A stretch of 64,000 bases of DNA from Nesterenkonia haasae (GCF_010119385.1 NZ_VFIE01000018.1:618375-682374); one strand, 5' to 3'; shown: positions 19,301 through 27,979, numbered from the stretch's first letter. Notes: generated by a model not told the origin, from the sequence alone. Program-made: numbers and translations.

Positions 19301-19571
19301 AAAAGGCGTATGAGGCAAAGGAACGGGAGGGTTGTTCGCTGAGCGCAGCGCCGGGAGCTTCTGCGCCCCAGCGCGATTCGATCTCATCCCTGAGGTAGGC
19401 GGAGGAATCTCGGGTGGGCGACAGGACCAGAATGTTGCGCGAGTCCTCACCACTGCGCAGAAAATCCAGCGCCGACTCGAGCGCCAAGGCTGTTTTTCCC
19501 GACCCCGGTGCGCCGTAGACGAGCGTGGGGCACTGCGGGGTCGGTAGTCCGGCCATCCTGCCCTCACCCAT
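16347..19571 (-). CDS. adnA: AdnA-type helicase-nuclease subunit
   Basis: The 1074-residue protein begins with Walker A GAPGSGKT at about residues 20-27. Motif II is altered to IVVDDLQEAS instead of DEFQD, consistent with the weak or vestigial AdnA motor. The C-terminal RecB-like nuclease has RMLGTLIHSIAE, RGEIDRIER and HIVDLKTGG. The extreme C-terminus carries Cys1056, Cys1062 and Cys1065. Gln stands near residue 824 (ITQPLQWF) where I would expect a cluster Cys in relatives. The ATG at 19571 has an ideal AAGGAG and is preferred to the upstream ATG at 19592. First gene of the adnA-adnB pair. Confidence 0.92.
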   Translation of the reverse strand: MGEGRMAGLPTPQCPTLVYGAPGSGKTALALESALDFLRSGEDSRNILVLSPTRDSSAYLRDEIESRWGAEAPGAALSEQPSRSFASYAFWVLGEARRRKMLSFSAQTPRLLSGAEQDHIIRDIIEDMVSDGAVDSWPTGLREATKADGFRKEVRELLDRAREHGITPTWLGRTAQERQVPEWQAAAEVYSRYLERFSSADYEDAYDPAGLISEAARLLENNSELLDAERHRLMRIVVDDLQEASPSVYRLLRLIGAGKPVLALANPDTVTQGFRGARPDKLKGWRELMAPDPRRSLYGQAPEIHTLTQSHGMAGRIAEVYARTVQRISAPSETALRRMWQPYLHGDVEESSPDGSVDAVTVVSDHAAERAVLAEILQRYDHGNVPFRQIAVIARSGSTARRMGRILAAHGIPVRQSMRDIVLNQEPAVAPLLKILAWAADGSDASAITLSLSDVLELADSRYGLGDALSFRRLRQDLRRHERKLATAENRDPRSSDDLILAAAHNPQDPILNTIAIPAKGDRPETPGHGLRRIARMLQAARTASQAASTRPGELLWEVWDAAGIAEAWREATKHPGWDAERADRDLDAVLALFHSAERYEQQNPHGSAAGFADHMQRLELPMDTLAQTVADDDAVEVLTPTTAAGRHFNSVIVLDLQQGVWPNAQPRGELLRSRELADVAEGQSHGASRSLMVKRMQTLQDEYRLFTSAMSRATHRLFAVAVDNQESRPSTLLDLITAVENRPAPTETEIRPLTEASLVAELRRTLEANPADRHAAQALAALAQHNIPGANPSTWWGLPQLTTTEPLFGPDEDLTVSPSTVEAAITQPLQWFTTRAGGTEPTDFNRMLGTLIHSIAETHPEETDVQKLHQVLESRWHELRLEGWEGEARKARARDMLRQLAGYHVRVGNREVVGTEIRASTRLDIEDPMRTGAVFIRGEIDRIEREAGKLHIVDLKTGGKAPSPADAERHPQLGLYQLLAAGDPFLKPLGEVEKAALLYVAMNKRATIREQEAVPLDEPGVWPLKQLQQAVHAMTQPTFEARAAASAGTGLWSTCRVGPLCPLCEEAKQVTQP

Positions 19572-19718
19572 GCTCTCTCCTTGTGCGTTCATCTGCTTTG
19601 GCCTAGGTCCTGTTGTGCACGTTCCAGACTTTCATGGAGCGGTCATCTCAGGCTACGTGCAGCCTCAGACATTCTCCGGCTCGGGTCAGGTACGCGCAGG
19701 CATTTCAGACCTCCCCGG

Positions 19719-19724
19719 TATTGT
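19719..19724 (+). promoter_or_regulatory. -10 box (TATTGT) before the DnaQ-like exonuclease
   Basis: TATTGT ends seven bases before ATG 19732. The leaderless arrangement supports this ATG rather than the much longer upstream frame, which is a shadow of adnA. Confidence 0.5.
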
Positions 19725-19731
19725 GTCGAGC

Positions 19732-20451
19732 ATGGAAAGTGAAGCGCTGTTTGACCTGCATCCCGTCAGTGACTCCTGGCACCGGCAGCGCCGTGTGGGG
19801 TTCGACCTGGAAACCACCTCGAGGTTCCCCGCTGAGGCCAGGATTGTCTCGGCTGCATTGGTGACCTTCGACCCTGAGGACTCCGCGTCGCCTCGAGTGC
19901 GTGAGTGGTTGGTTGATCCAGGCGTGGAGATCCCTGAGGAGACGGTGGCGATTCACGGAATCAGCACTGAATACGCGCGTGAGCATGGCCAGGATGCCGC
20001 TGAGGCTGTGGCGGAACTGTTGGCAGCTTTGACCCGCGAATTTCTCTCTGGCTCCGCCGTGGTGGTGATGAACGCCCCCTATGATCTGGCCGTCCTGCGT
20101 GCTGAGGCTGAGCGCTACGGACTGGAGTTCCCGATACCCAGGCCGATCATCGATCCCCTTGTCATTGATAAACAGGTCGACAAGTACCGGCGGGGTAAGC
20201 GGCGGCTGCCTGATCTCTGCGGTGTCCACAATGTGGAGCTGGCTGAGGCGCACTCTGCTGCTCCTGATGCACTCGCTGCAGTGCAGGTGGCAGATTGCCA
20301 GGCAGAGAAGTATCCAGAACTTCAGATGCCAGCTGACGAGCTCCACGCCCTTCAGTCAGGGTGGAAAGCGGACCAAGCTGAAGACTTTCAGGCCTATCTG
20401 CATAGGCAGGGGAAGATCGACGCAGTGATTGACGGGGCTTGGCCACTCTAA
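19732..20451 (+). CDS. DnaQ-like 3'-5' exonuclease (DEDDh)
   Basis: The 239-residue product has the exonuclease I motif FDLETT with Asp25 and Glu27, the motif II region VVMNAPYDLAVL with Asp, and the C-terminal AHSAAPDALAAVQV containing the His and Asp of the DEDDh type. VAIHGIS is a further typical family segment. It resembles the epsilon proofreading subunit of DNA polymerase III but is free-standing, so it is better called a DnaQ-family exonuclease acting on DNA or RNA 3' ends. It lies divergently from adnA, next to another DNA-repair gene, as often in Micrococcales. Confidence 0.9.
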   Translation: MESEALFDLHPVSDSWHRQRRVGFDLETTSRFPAEARIVSAALVTFDPEDSASPRVREWLVDPGVEIPEETVAIHGISTEYAREHGQDAAEAVAELLAALTREFLSGSAVVVMNAPYDLAVLRAEAERYGLEFPIPRPIIDPLVIDKQVDKYRRGKRRLPDLCGVHNVELAEAHSAAPDALAAVQVADCQAEKYPELQMPADELHALQSGWKADQAEDFQAYLHRQGKIDAVIDGAWPL

Positions 20452-20489
20452 GGGGCACAACGCGGCACATGTGCGCGACAATAGAGGCT

Positions 20490-20750
20490 ATGACTGAAAC
20501 GCCCGAGGACTCGGAGAAAGACGACAAGGAGCGCCGCTTCGAAGAGCGGTGGAGCCGTGATCATGCCAACGACGTTCCCCGCACCGCCTCGGGAGCGCTA
20601 CCCACAAGTGTTCTCGTTATCGCCGTAGGTGTCTTCGTTCTGGGGTTCTGGCTCTTCAGGCGCTGGCGCCAACAGTATGTTGACTACAGCAATATTGGTG
20701 GTTGGGGTGAGCACATCCAGCCGGCTCTGCTGCTTCTGGGCATAACCTGA
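20490..20750 (+). CDS. Small single-span membrane protein, unknown
   Basis: An 86-residue product has a highly charged N-terminal half (Glu/Asp/Lys/Arg to about residue 30), one hydrophobic segment of about 18 residues (VLVIAVGVFVLGFWLF), a basic FRRWRQQ stop-transfer and a short hydrophobic C-terminus. The ATG at 20490 follows GACAAT and AGAGG closely, so either a leaderless or a weak Shine-Dalgarno start is possible. It lies 38 bases after the exonuclease on the same strand. I do not recognise a family. Acidic, Arg-rich composition fits the genome, but the gene could still be spurious. Confidence 0.5.
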   Translation: MTETPEDSEKDDKERRFEERWSRDHANDVPRTASGALPTSVLVIAVGVFVLGFWLFRRWRQQYVDYSNIGGWGEHIQPALLLLGIT

Positions 20751-20960
20751 ACCAGTGGTCGGTATCGTTCGAGGGGTGAGAATAATCATCCGGGGTGCCC
20801 GCGCAAGAGTTCACGAGTGTAGACACAGAGTGCTCGCTTGAGATAATGGATGGGTTCGGTTTCTGAGCGCCAGTAGGTGGAGCACGCGGAGATGAAGCGG
20901 CGTCAATCAGAAGCGTCGTGACGGCATGGTGGCTGAGGCAAAGGCTTCGAAGGTGACCTT

Positions 20961-21572
20961 ATGAACGTGGCATTTCTGATCACCACTCTGATAGTGGTAG
21001 CCACTCCTGGAATCGGCGCGGTGTACTCAATCGCGGCCGGTCTTTCTCGGGGAACGAAAGCCGCGCTCGTGGCCGCATTGGGCTGCACGGTCGGGGTGAT
21101 CCCCCACATGGTTGCCGCTGTGACGGGGCTTGCGGCGATTTTGAACACGTCAGCGGTCGCTTTCCAGACCATCAAATGGTTCGGAGTCGCCTACCTGTTG
21201 TTCCTGGCCTGGCAAACACTACGTGACAAGTCTGCGATTCAAATCGACAGTAATCCCGCACCGGTGTCATTCTGGCGCGTAATCCGCACAGCCGTGCTGA
21301 TCAACCTCCTGAACCCGAAGCTGACTATCTTCTTTTTCGCATTTCTGCCCCAGTTCGTCCCCGCTGACGGGGTGCATGGCACGTGGCATATGGTCGGACT
21401 CAGTCTCACGTTCATGGGCCTCACCTTCTTCGTGTTCGCCCTCTACGGTATATTCGCCGCCGCAATGCGAGATCTAGTCATCAGCCGGCCCAAAGTCATG
21501 AACTGGCTGCGCCGGACATTCGCGGCTACGTACGTTCTCCTGGCGGGTCGCTTGGCACTCGAAACTCGGTAG
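20961..21572 (+). CDS. LysE/RhtB family translocator
   Basis: The 203-residue protein with about six membrane segments begins with the LysE-type N-terminus (ATPGIGAVYSIAAGLSRGTKAAL, where family members have TPGP and G..RG..AG). It continues with NLLNPKLTIFFFAFLPQFV, a strong RhtB/LysE family mark. Such proteins export amino acids such as homoserine, threonine or lysine; the substrate is not predictable. ATG 20961 is preceded by GAAGGTG at suitable distance. A 210-base gene-free stretch (20751-20960) lies before it; a GATAAT at about 20839-20844 could be its -10. Convergent with hemL. Confidence 0.88.
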   Translation: MNVAFLITTLIVVATPGIGAVYSIAAGLSRGTKAALVAALGCTVGVIPHMVAAVTGLAAILNTSAVAFQTIKWFGVAYLLFLAWQTLRDKSAIQIDSNPAPVSFWRVIRTAVLINLLNPKLTIFFFAFLPQFVPADGVHGTWHMVGLSLTFMGLTFFVFALYGIFAAAMRDLVISRPKVMNWLRRTFAATYVLLAGRLALETR

Positions 21573-21605
21573 AGGCTAGCAGCCAACAGGTCGCTGAAGT
21601 GGCGG

Positions 21606-22910
21606 TCACCCGGCGTCTGCGGCTGCCTTGGCTGCCTGTGGGAGGGCCCGCAGAATACGGTCGACGGCGGCGTCGTCGTGGGCGGCGGAGAGGAACCAGG
21701 CCTCGAAAACGCTGGGTGGCAGGTAGACGCCCTGGTCCAACATGGCGTGGAAGAACGGGCCGTACCGGAAGGATTCCTGCGCCTGGGCCTCGGAGTAGTT
21801 ATGCACTCCGGTGGCAGAGGTCCCGAACGCCAAGGAGAACAGAGACCCGACCTTCTGGATGGTGTGATCGACACCTGCGTCGTTCAGCGCCGCAGCAAGC
21901 CCGTCCGCGACCACCTGCGCTTTAAGATCGATGTGCTCATACACCTCAGCGGTGGCATTGTTCAAAGTCGCCACACCTGCGGCCATCGCCACCGGATTCC
22001 CCGAGAGCGTACCCGCGTGATACACCGGACCGGTGGGGGCCAGGTGCTCCATCACATCACGGCGGCCAGCTAGAGCAGCCGTCGGCAGACCGCCACCGAT
22101 CACCTTGCCGAAGGTGAACAGGTCCGGTGTCCAGCCCTCACTCCGGCCCGAGGCGCCCCAATAGCCCGCCTCGGTGATCCGGAAACCGGTCATCACCTCA
22201 TCAAATATCATCAGCGCTCCGTGCGCCGCAGTGAGGTCACGGATGAGCTGATTAAAACCAGGCTCCGGCGCCACCACACCCATATTCGCCGGGGTTGCCT
22301 CAGTGATCACCGCAGCAATGTTCCCGCTGTGCTCAGTGAACACAGTCTCCAGGGCCTCACGGTCGTTGTACTCAATGACGATGGTCTCCCAGGCCTGAGC
22401 CTCTGTGACACCCGCTGACCCGGGCAGCCCTAGGGTAGCCACACCAGAGCCGGCGGCAGCGAGCAGACCGTCTGAGTGTCCGTGGTAGCAGCCAGCGAAC
22501 TTCACCACCAGGTTCTTGCCCGTCGCGCCGCGGGCCAGCCGGATCGCCGTCATAGTGGCCTCTGTGCCCGTGGAGACCATGCGGATCATTTCCGCACCCG
22601 GTACCCGGGAGCGCACCAGTTCCGCCAGGTCTGACTCCAGCGGGTGGGAGGTCCCGAAGCCGAGGCCTTTCTCCACAGTGGCGCGCACGGCGTCCATCAC
22701 AGCAGGATGACTGTGTCCCAAAAGGGCAGGCCCCCAGGAGCCGACAAGGTCCACATACTGTTTGCCCTCGGCGTCGGTCAGATATGGCCCTTGGCCCTCC
22801 ACCATGGACACCGGCGTTCCCCCCACGGAGCCGAAGGCCCGCACTGGGGAGTTCACTCCCCCGGGCATCAGCGTCTGGGCAGTGTCGAAGAGATCCTGGT
22901 TGGTGGTCAT
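21606..22910 (-). CDS. hemL: Glutamate-1-semialdehyde 2,1-aminomutase
   Basis: The 434-residue class III aminotransferase converts glutamate-1-semialdehyde to 5-aminolevulinate, the second step of the C5 heme route. The PLP lysine is in [11 protein letters not shown]. Other family marks are [26 protein letters not shown] and [13 protein letters not shown] 22910 has GGAGG four bases upstream and overlaps the hemB stop as ATGA; an ATG at 22928 would be inside hemB without a ribosome site. It is the last gene of the minus-strand heme cluster and works with hemA across the divergent promoter. Confidence 0.97.
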   Translation of the reverse strand: MTTNQDLFDTAQTLMPGGVNSPVRAFGSVGGTPVSMVEGQGPYLTDAEGKQYVDLVGSWGPALLGHSHPAVMDAVRATVEKGLGFGTSHPLESDLAELVRSRVPGAEMIRMVSTGTEATMTAIRLARGATGKNLVVKFAGCYHGHSDGLLAAAGSGVATLGLPGSAGVTEAQAWETIVIEYNDREALETVFTEHSGNIAAVITEATPANMGVVAPEPGFNQLIRDLTAAHGALMIFDEVMTGFRITEAGYWGASGRSEGWTPDLFTFGKVIGGGLPTAALAGRRDVMEHLAPTGPVYHAGTLSGNPVAMAAGVATLNNATAEVYEHIDLKAQVVADGLAAALNDAGVDHTIQKVGSLFSLAFGTSATGVHNYSEAQAQESFRYGPFFHAMLDQGVYLPPSVFEAWFLSAAHDDAAVDRILRALPQAAKAAADAG

Positions 22911-23890
22911 CGGTCCTCCTGCAGCCATCGGGCTGCCTCAGCGGCGTAATAGGTCAAAACACTGGTGGCTCCAGCGCGGCGGATGGCGGTGAGCGCCTCC
23001 AGCACCACGGCTTTGCGGTCCACCCATCCGTTGCCGGCGGCCGCCTCAATCATCGCGTACTCACCGGAGACCTGATAGGCGGAGACCGGCACATCACTGA
23101 TCTCGGCGACATCGGACAGAATGTCCAGATAGGCGCTGGCCGGTTTGACCATCACCATATCGGCACCCTCAGCCAGATCCAGCTGGACTTCCTTGAGCGC
23201 TTCAGTCCGGTTTCCAGCGTCCATCTGATACTGCCGGCGGTCCCCCTGAAGCTGGGAGTCTACTGCCTCACGGAACGGGCCATAGAATGCGGAGGCGTAC
23301 TTGGCAGAGTACGCAAGGATGGGCACAGTGTGGTGCCCGGCGGCGTCGAGCGCGTCACGAATCACAGCAACCTGACCATCCATCATTCCTGAGGGCGCGA
23401 CGACGTCAGCACCTGAGTCGGCCTGGACAACTCCCATCTGCGCATACAGCCCGAGAGTCAGGTCATTGTCGACCTCCCCATGGGAGTCAAGTACCCCGCA
23501 GTGGCCGTGGTCGGTGAACTCGTCCAGGCAGAGATCGCTCATCACGGGCAAGGAGTCGCCCACACGGGCCCTCACCGCGCGGATACTTCGGTTGAGGATC
23601 CCATCAGGGTCCAAACCAGCGGTTCCTTGCGCATCACGTGTGGCAGGGATGCCGAAGAGCATGATGCCACCCAAACCCAGATCCGCGGCCTCACCAGCGG
23701 CTTCCAGCAGGGACACTTCCGTGTGCTGCACTACTCCAGGCATGGAGCTGATCGGAGCCGGCTCGGTAAGACCCTCGCGGACGAATACCGGGAGGATGAA
23801 GTCTGCAGGGTGAAGCCGCGTCTCAGCCACCAGTCTGCGTAGGGCAGGTGTGCGGCGGAGCCGGCGAGGTCGGTCAGCGGGAAAAGCCAT
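22907..23890 (-). CDS. hemB: Delta-aminolevulinic acid dehydratase (porphobilinogen synthase)
   Basis: The 327-residue enzyme condenses two 5-aminolevulinates to porphobilinogen. The two Schiff-base lysines are visible in [15 protein letters not shown] and [10 protein letters not shown]. The metal loop reads [14 protein letters not shown]: outer Cys residues as in zinc enzymes but Asp in the middle position. ATG 23890 is chosen because a TAGACT -10 box ends seven bases before it; the long N-terminal extension of the open frame is a shadow of hemD. Overlaps hemL by four bases. Confidence 0.96.
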   Translation of the reverse strand: MAFPADRPRRLRRTPALRRLVAETRLHPADFILPVFVREGLTEPAPISSMPGVVQHTEVSLLEAAGEAADLGLGGIMLFGIPATRDAQGTAGLDPDGILNRSIRAVRARVGDSLPVMSDLCLDEFTDHGHCGVLDSHGEVDNDLTLGLYAQMGVVQADSGADVVAPSGMMDGQVAVIRDALDAAGHHTVPILAYSAKYASAFYGPFREAVDSQLQGDRRQYQMDAGNRTEALKEVQLDLAEGADMVMVKPASAYLDILSDVAEISDVPVSAYQVSGEYAMIEAAAGNGWVDRKAVVLEALTAIRRAGATSVLTYYAAEAARWLQEDR

Positions 23891-23897
23891 GGTCTTC

Positions 23898-23903
23898 AGT
23901 CTA
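23898..23903 (-). promoter_or_regulatory. -10 box (TAGACT) of an internal hemB promoter, containing the hemD stop codon
   Basis: On the minus strand TAGACT is seven bases before the hemB ATG. Its first three bases TAG are the stop codon of hemD. This points to a leaderless hemB-hemL transcript beginning inside the gene cluster. Confidence 0.5.
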
Positions 23904-24623
23904 GAGGTCCAGCTGAGCCAGCGCCTGAAGGACTCCAGCAGCTGTGGGTTCGCCCAGGACAGTATCGGCGGGGCGACCGAGCTGACGCAGGGTCTCAGCG
24001 GTAGGGCGGCCGATCGCGAGAACCTTTGCCCGTGGTGCGCGGAGGGTGACCCAGACTTCTGCGGCGCTGGAACTGGTGACCAGGACAGCATCGTCCCCCG
24101 TCAGTTCCGGCTCGGGGTGGTCCAGCTCCGGCCGGGGCAGCGGGACTGTGGCATACGCGGTCACCTGCGTGAGGTTCCAGCCTTTTGCGGAGAGACCCTG
24201 AGCCAGATCTGGGCGCGCTTGGGCTGACTGGGGAAGTAGCAGGTTCGTCCCGGACTCCGGTGTGGGCATTTCGGCGAGCATGCCTGCGGCGCTGTGGTCC
24301 TGCGGCATCCACGACGCTTTCAGCCAGCAGCGTTCTTCGAGTATCCGTGCAGTCCCGGGCCCGACGACGCCTACGCTAGTCTTCTCCGGAACCGCGCCGG
24401 ACCATCCGCAGGAGAGCAGTGCGCGTACGGTGTTGGCGCTGGTGAGCAGTAACCAGGTGAAGTCTCCCTGTTCGAGGCGCTGAATCGCTGTGCTGAGTTC
24501 GCTGCGATTCTCGGGCAGAATTTGCTGGGTCAGGGGCATGTGCACGCATATGTGGCCGGCCTGTCGCAGACCTGCCTCAAGGTCGCCGGTCTGGTCAGAG
24601 TGGCGGGTCAGCACGATGCGCAT
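23901..24623 (-). CDS. hemD: Uroporphyrinogen-III synthase
   Basis: The 240-residue HemD-fold protein begins with [16 protein letters not shown] and contains [13 protein letters not shown] and [16 protein letters not shown], the paired motifs of the two lobes. It cyclises hydroxymethylbilane with inversion of ring D. Sequence conservation of HemD is generally low, so position between hemC and hemB supports the call. Start ATG 24623 has a short AGG six bases before it. It lies 59 bases after hemC. Confidence 0.92.
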   Translation of the reverse strand: MRIVLTRHSDQTGDLEAGLRQAGHICVHMPLTQQILPENRSELSTAIQRLEQGDFTWLLLTSANTVRALLSCGWSGAVPEKTSVGVVGPGTARILEERCWLKASWMPQDHSAAGMLAEMPTPESGTNLLLPQSAQARPDLAQGLSAKGWNLTQVTAYATVPLPRPELDHPEPELTGDDAVLVTSSSAAEVWVTLRAPRAKVLAIGRPTAETLRQLGRPADTVLGEPTAAGVLQALAQLDL

Positions 24624-24682
24624 AGCGGACCTATGTGATGGTCAAGCGGCCAAGCGTTCACTGGGTCTGCCTCTCCGGGGAT

Positions 24683-25702
24683 TCAGGAGTCGATGACGTG
24701 CTGCAGCAGGCCACGGTCCTCAGCAAGCAGCGTTTCTGCCACCCTGTTGCCGAGGTCGGCGGCAGCTGTGATGCCAGCTTCGAGGGTGACGCCGGGCTCC
24801 AGCGTCAGCTCCTGGCCGGCTCGCTGAACCTCTGATCCGTCGGGGGCGCAGACCATAGTGTCAAGACGCAGCTTCACTCCCCCGTCGGGTTCGTCCTCGC
24901 ACCGGGCGAGGCCGCCGATCGGCGCTGAACAGCCGGCGTTCAACCGAGCCAGCAGTGCCCGCTCGGCGGTCACCTCCAACCGGCTCTCCAGGTGATCCAG
25001 CTGCGCCAAGCTGACTGCCAGCGAGGTGCCCGGTTCAGATGGTGAGCTGCGGACTTCCACCGCAAGTGCACCCTGTCCGGGTGCCGGGAGCATCACCTCC
25101 GGATCCAACAGCTCCGAAATATGAGCCGCAAGCTCCAACCGCGCCAGCCCGGCACCGGCGAGGACTACAGCATCCAAGTCCCCGCGGGCGGCGTCGGGCG
25201 CTTGACTGGACTTCTCAGCGGCGTGCTCACGTCCACGGACTCGCGCCAGGCGGGTGCCGACATTGCCGCGGATGTCCACGATGTTCAGGTCTGGTCGAGC
25301 GGCCAGCAGTTGCGCGGCCCGGCGGGGTGAGCCTGTGCCCACCTTGGCGCCCTCTGGGAGCTCCTCGAGACTGAGCTCATCGGCGGAGCAGAGGGCATCA
25401 CGGACGTCTGCGCGTTCGGGCACCGCCGCAATATTGAGCCCCTCCACGTCTTTGGCGGGCAGGTCCTTCAGCGAGTGGACCGCCACATCGATGTCACCGT
25501 CGAGCAGGGCTTTCCGCAGGGCCGTGGCGAAGACTCCGGTGCCGCCGAGTTGACTCAGCGGACCGGTCAGCACATCCCCTTCTGAGCGGATGGTGACCAA
25601 CTCATAGTCCAATCCGCCCAGGTCGGCGAGCGCCTCAGCCGCTGTGGTGCTCTGCCGCATGGCGAGCCTGCTCCCCCGTGTGCCGACGCGGAAGGTCTCC
25701 AT
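24683..25702 (-). CDS. hemC: Hydroxymethylbilane synthase (porphobilinogen deaminase)
   Basis: The 339-residue enzyme polymerises four porphobilinogens. The dipyrromethane cofactor Cys is Cys258 in LNAGCSAPIGG. Substrate-binding GTRGSRLAMRQ, DVAVHSLKDLP and GTGSPRRAAQL are all present. A short insertion (about residues 155-173, RGREHAAEKSSQAPD) is longer than in many homologues. The ATG shares one base with the hemQ stop (TGATG), showing coupling. Confidence 0.97.
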   Translation of the reverse strand: METFRVGTRGSRLAMRQSTTAAEALADLGGLDYELVTIRSEGDVLTGPLSQLGGTGVFATALRKALLDGDIDVAVHSLKDLPAKDVEGLNIAAVPERADVRDALCSADELSLEELPEGAKVGTGSPRRAAQLLAARPDLNIVDIRGNVGTRLARVRGREHAAEKSSQAPDAARGDLDAVVLAGAGLARLELAAHISELLDPEVMLPAPGQGALAVEVRSSPSEPGTSLAVSLAQLDHLESRLEVTAERALLARLNAGCSAPIGGLARCEDEPDGGVKLRLDTMVCAPDGSEVQRAGQELTLEPGVTLEAGITAAADLGNRVAETLLAEDRGLLQHVIDS

Positions 25703-26484
25703 CAGGAGAGCACTTCAACAACGTCGACGGTCTCAGGAAGCCGGCGTCCGGTGTAGAACGGAATTTCGTCTCTTACGTGGTACCGGGTTTCTGACTCGCG
25801 CAGCCTGCGCATCATGTCCACCAGGTCCCGCAGGTCCGGAGCCTCCAGAGCGAGCAGCCACTCCCAGTCATTGAGCGCGAACGCGGACGTGGTGTTGGCC
25901 AACACTGAGGGGAATTCTTGCCCGAGTTCACCGTGCTCGCGCAGCATCTTCCCGCGCTTGGCGGGGTCAAGCAGGTACCAGTCGTAGCTTCGGTTGAACG
26001 GGTAGACGGTCAGCCACTCCTCCGGCTCCACTCCGCGGGCAAAGGCCGGCACGTGGCCGCGGGCGAACTCCGCGGTGCGGTGAACACCCATGGCGGAGAA
26101 GACCATCTCCGTGGTGTTGAGCAGTTCTGTGCGGTGCAGGGCACGCAATGCTGCCTGGATCTTTTCTGCCTTGTGGCCGGTGACCCACAGCATCACATCC
26201 GCACCGGCGCGCATTCCGGAGACGTCATAGACACCTCGGAGTTCGGCAGTGTCCTCGTCGTGCCCCAGACCTCCGCCGGCCAGTGAGCTCACGACGTCGT
26301 CAAAGGCTGAGGCAATCTTCTCTGCTTTGCGCCCTGCAGGAACCTCTGAGCGGTGCTTGGGCTCCCACCAGTCAACGGCTGACCGGGACTCGGTGCGGGC
26401 GAAGACGGTGAAGACAGTGAACCAGTCTTTTCCGGATGAGTTGACGTCCTCCGGGCTGCGCTGAGCGTTGCGACCATAAGTCAT
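25702..26484 (-). CDS. hemQ: HemQ, coproheme decarboxylase (chlorite dismutase family)
   Basis: The 260-residue protein belongs to the chlorite dismutase-like family. It converts Fe-coproporphyrin III to heme b with peroxide in the coproporphyrin-dependent pathway of Gram-positives. Seen motifs: DVMLWVTGHKAEKIQ, an AMGVHRTAEFARGHVPAF segment near the heme-ligand His, and YPFNRSYDWYLL with the conserved Tyr. Presence of HemQ implies that the neighbouring oxidase acts on coproporphyrinogen; no ferrochelatase gene lies in this window. ATG 26484 follows a TAAGCT -10 box by six bases, and a palindromic operator lies just upstream. Confidence 0.95.
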   Translation of the reverse strand: MTYGRNAQRSPEDVNSSGKDWFTVFTVFARTESRSAVDWWEPKHRSEVPAGRKAEKIASAFDDVVSSLAGGGLGHDEDTAELRGVYDVSGMRAGADVMLWVTGHKAEKIQAALRALHRTELLNTTEMVFSAMGVHRTAEFARGHVPAFARGVEPEEWLTVYPFNRSYDWYLLDPAKRGKMLREHGELGQEFPSVLANTTSAFALNDWEWLLALEAPDLRDLVDMMRRLRESETRYHVRDEIPFYTGRRLPETVDVVEVLS

Positions 26485-26490
26485 GGAGTC

Positions 26491-26496
26491 AGCTTA
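26491..26496 (-). promoter_or_regulatory. -10 box (TAAGCT) for hemQ
   Basis: On the minus strand TAAGCT lies six bases before the hemQ ATG, so the hemQ-hemC-hemD message is probably leaderless. The 26515-26533 palindrome covers the expected -35 region. Confidence 0.55.
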
Positions 26497-26514
26497 TCGC
26501 GCACCGGCAACTCA

Positions 26515-26533
26515 CTTCTACAAGACGTAGAAG
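26515..26533. promoter_or_regulatory. Palindromic operator CTTCTAC-N5-GTAGAAG upstream of hemQ
   Basis: A perfect 7-5-7 inverted repeat lies in the 109-base gap between hemG and hemQ, about 30 bases upstream of the hemQ start, over the expected -35 region. The same TTCTAC-N5-GTAGAA core occurs before hemA and at the copper locus at 63.8 kb. The protein that binds it is not in the window. Confidence 0.6.
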
Positions 26534-26593
26534 AATTACTGACGACGACGCCTGGGCCCCGCGCTTGCCCGCAGCTCAGCTGCCAGGTTTGGA

Positions 26594-27979
26594 TCAGCGA
26601 CTCAGCACCTGCTGGGCGGCGCGCCGGGCATCGGGGATGACCTGGGCGAGTCCGGTGCCGGCGAACCATGCACCTGTCACCGCGATGCCCGGTCCGGCAG
26701 CGCTTTGCCGGGCGCTGAGCAGTTCCCTGACCTGTTGTGCGTCGCTGCGCTGTTGGGTCGAGCCACCGGGCAGTCCCGTCTGCCAACGCACCACCGTGTG
26801 GTCGAGTAGCTGCTCCCGGTTCACGGCAAGGCCGGTGAGCGCTGGCAGGTCGGCGATGGCGGCATTGAGCAGCGCATTGTCTGCGGAGGTGAAACCTAAG
26901 CTGCCGTCGGTATCGGTGATGCGGCCGAATGAAAGCCGGAGCAGGTGATGACTGGGGCCCAGCTGGTTCTCCAGTGCTCGGGCCACCCATTCCCACTTGG
27001 CTGAGATGTGGGTCATAGCTTTGGCCCGAATATGGCTTACTGTCGGTGCAACGAGCATTCCAGTGCCGCGCGGACACGCGTCCAACTGCGGTGCGTGCAC
27101 TAAAAGTGTCACCAGAGCCACCCCTGCGCTCTGGCCCTGGTCCGGCCTCTGTCCGGCAGGCGCAGCCTTCGGTGAGGTTCCTATCAGCCGGTGTATCTGA
27201 CGGCCCTCGGTCGCCACGATGACTGCATCGGCCTGCAGTGAACTGAGCTCGTGGATCTCAGTATTGAGGTGAATACTGGCGCCGAACCGGCGGAGCTGGG
27301 ATTCCAGGGTGCTGATCAGCGTATTCATGCCGCCGTGGAGTGACTGCACAGCGGATCCCGCCGGGGCTGCTGCACGCAGGGCCGTGACCGCACGGGCCAG
27401 GGAGCCTTGAGTGAGCATCGTCTGATACAGCTGAGGGTGCGCTGAACTGATGGCCAGGTCGTAAGGATCTGCCGAGTGAACCCCTGAGGTGATAGGCGCA
27501 ACGAGCCGCTCCACCACAGCGGGGCCCATGCGATCTGCGACCACTTCCCCCAACGCAGGATTGTGTGCCTGAGACCACGTCATCGGAGCTTCAAGATCCT
27601 GGGCTGCACGCGCGGCCTCTTCGGCTCCGAGAATAGCGATCACATCATCGGCACTGGGATTTCCGGGGACACCCAATACCCCGGTCGAAGGCATCGGTGC
27701 GGCTTGATCGGGCAGCTGGAGCCAAGCCCCCAGGGGGTTGGGAGAGACAACCTGCTCATCCAGCCCAAGGTCGCGGAGGAAGTCCCTGACCGCAGGCGTG
27801 CGTGTGGCGAAAGCTTCCGCCCCCGCATCGACCTGCACACCTGCCAGCGACACCGGGGAGATGGCACCGCCGAGCCGATCTCCGGCCTCATATATGTCGA
27901 CCTGCTGCCCGCTGCGGGCAAGCTCCCACGCGGCAGTCAGGCCGGCGATCCCACCGCCGATGACTGCGGCGCGGTTCAT
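26594..27979 (-). CDS. hemG: Coproporphyrinogen/protoporphyrinogen oxidase (FAD, HemG/HemY/CgoX type)
   Basis: The 461-residue flavoprotein has the N-terminal dinucleotide motif GGGIAGLTAAWELA and DIYEAGDRLGGAI, and C-terminal ITGA-like GIAVTGAWFAGTGLAQVI, which closes the FAD site. The middle contains DAGAEAFATR and SGVHSADPYDLAIS, characteristic of this oxidase family. With hemQ next door, the probable reaction is coproporphyrinogen III to coproporphyrin III (CgoX). The ATG overlaps the hemE stop as ATGA. A 109-base gap with an operator separates it from hemQ. Confidence 0.95.
   Translation of the reverse strand: MNRAAVIGGGIAGLTAAWELARSGQQVDIYEAGDRLGGAISPVSLAGVQVDAGAEAFATRTPAVRDFLRDLGLDEQVVSPNPLGAWLQLPDQAAPMPSTGVLGVPGNPSADDVIAILGAEEAARAAQDLEAPMTWSQAHNPALGEVVADRMGPAVVERLVAPITSGVHSADPYDLAISSAHPQLYQTMLTQGSLARAVTALRAAAPAGSAVQSLHGGMNTLISTLESQLRRFGASIHLNTEIHELSSLQADAVIVATEGRQIHRLIGTSPKAAPAGQRPDQGQSAGVALVTLLVHAPQLDACPRGTGMLVAPTVSHIRAKAMTHISAKWEWVARALENQLGPSHHLLRLSFGRITDTDGSLGFTSADNALLNAAIADLPALTGLAVNREQLLDHTVVRWQTGLPGGSTQQRSDAQQVRELLSARQSAAGPGIAVTGAWFAGTGLAQVIPDARRAAQQVLSR

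Noticed and set aside
20751-20960. Possible RNA gene in the 210-base gap before the LysE gene
   Set aside because: I see no tRNA cloverleaf, conserved small-RNA signature or terminator; only a possible promoter -10.
23891-24091. N-terminal extension of hemB
   Set aside because: It overlaps hemD in another frame, has no family similarity, and a -10 box lies directly before the shorter start.
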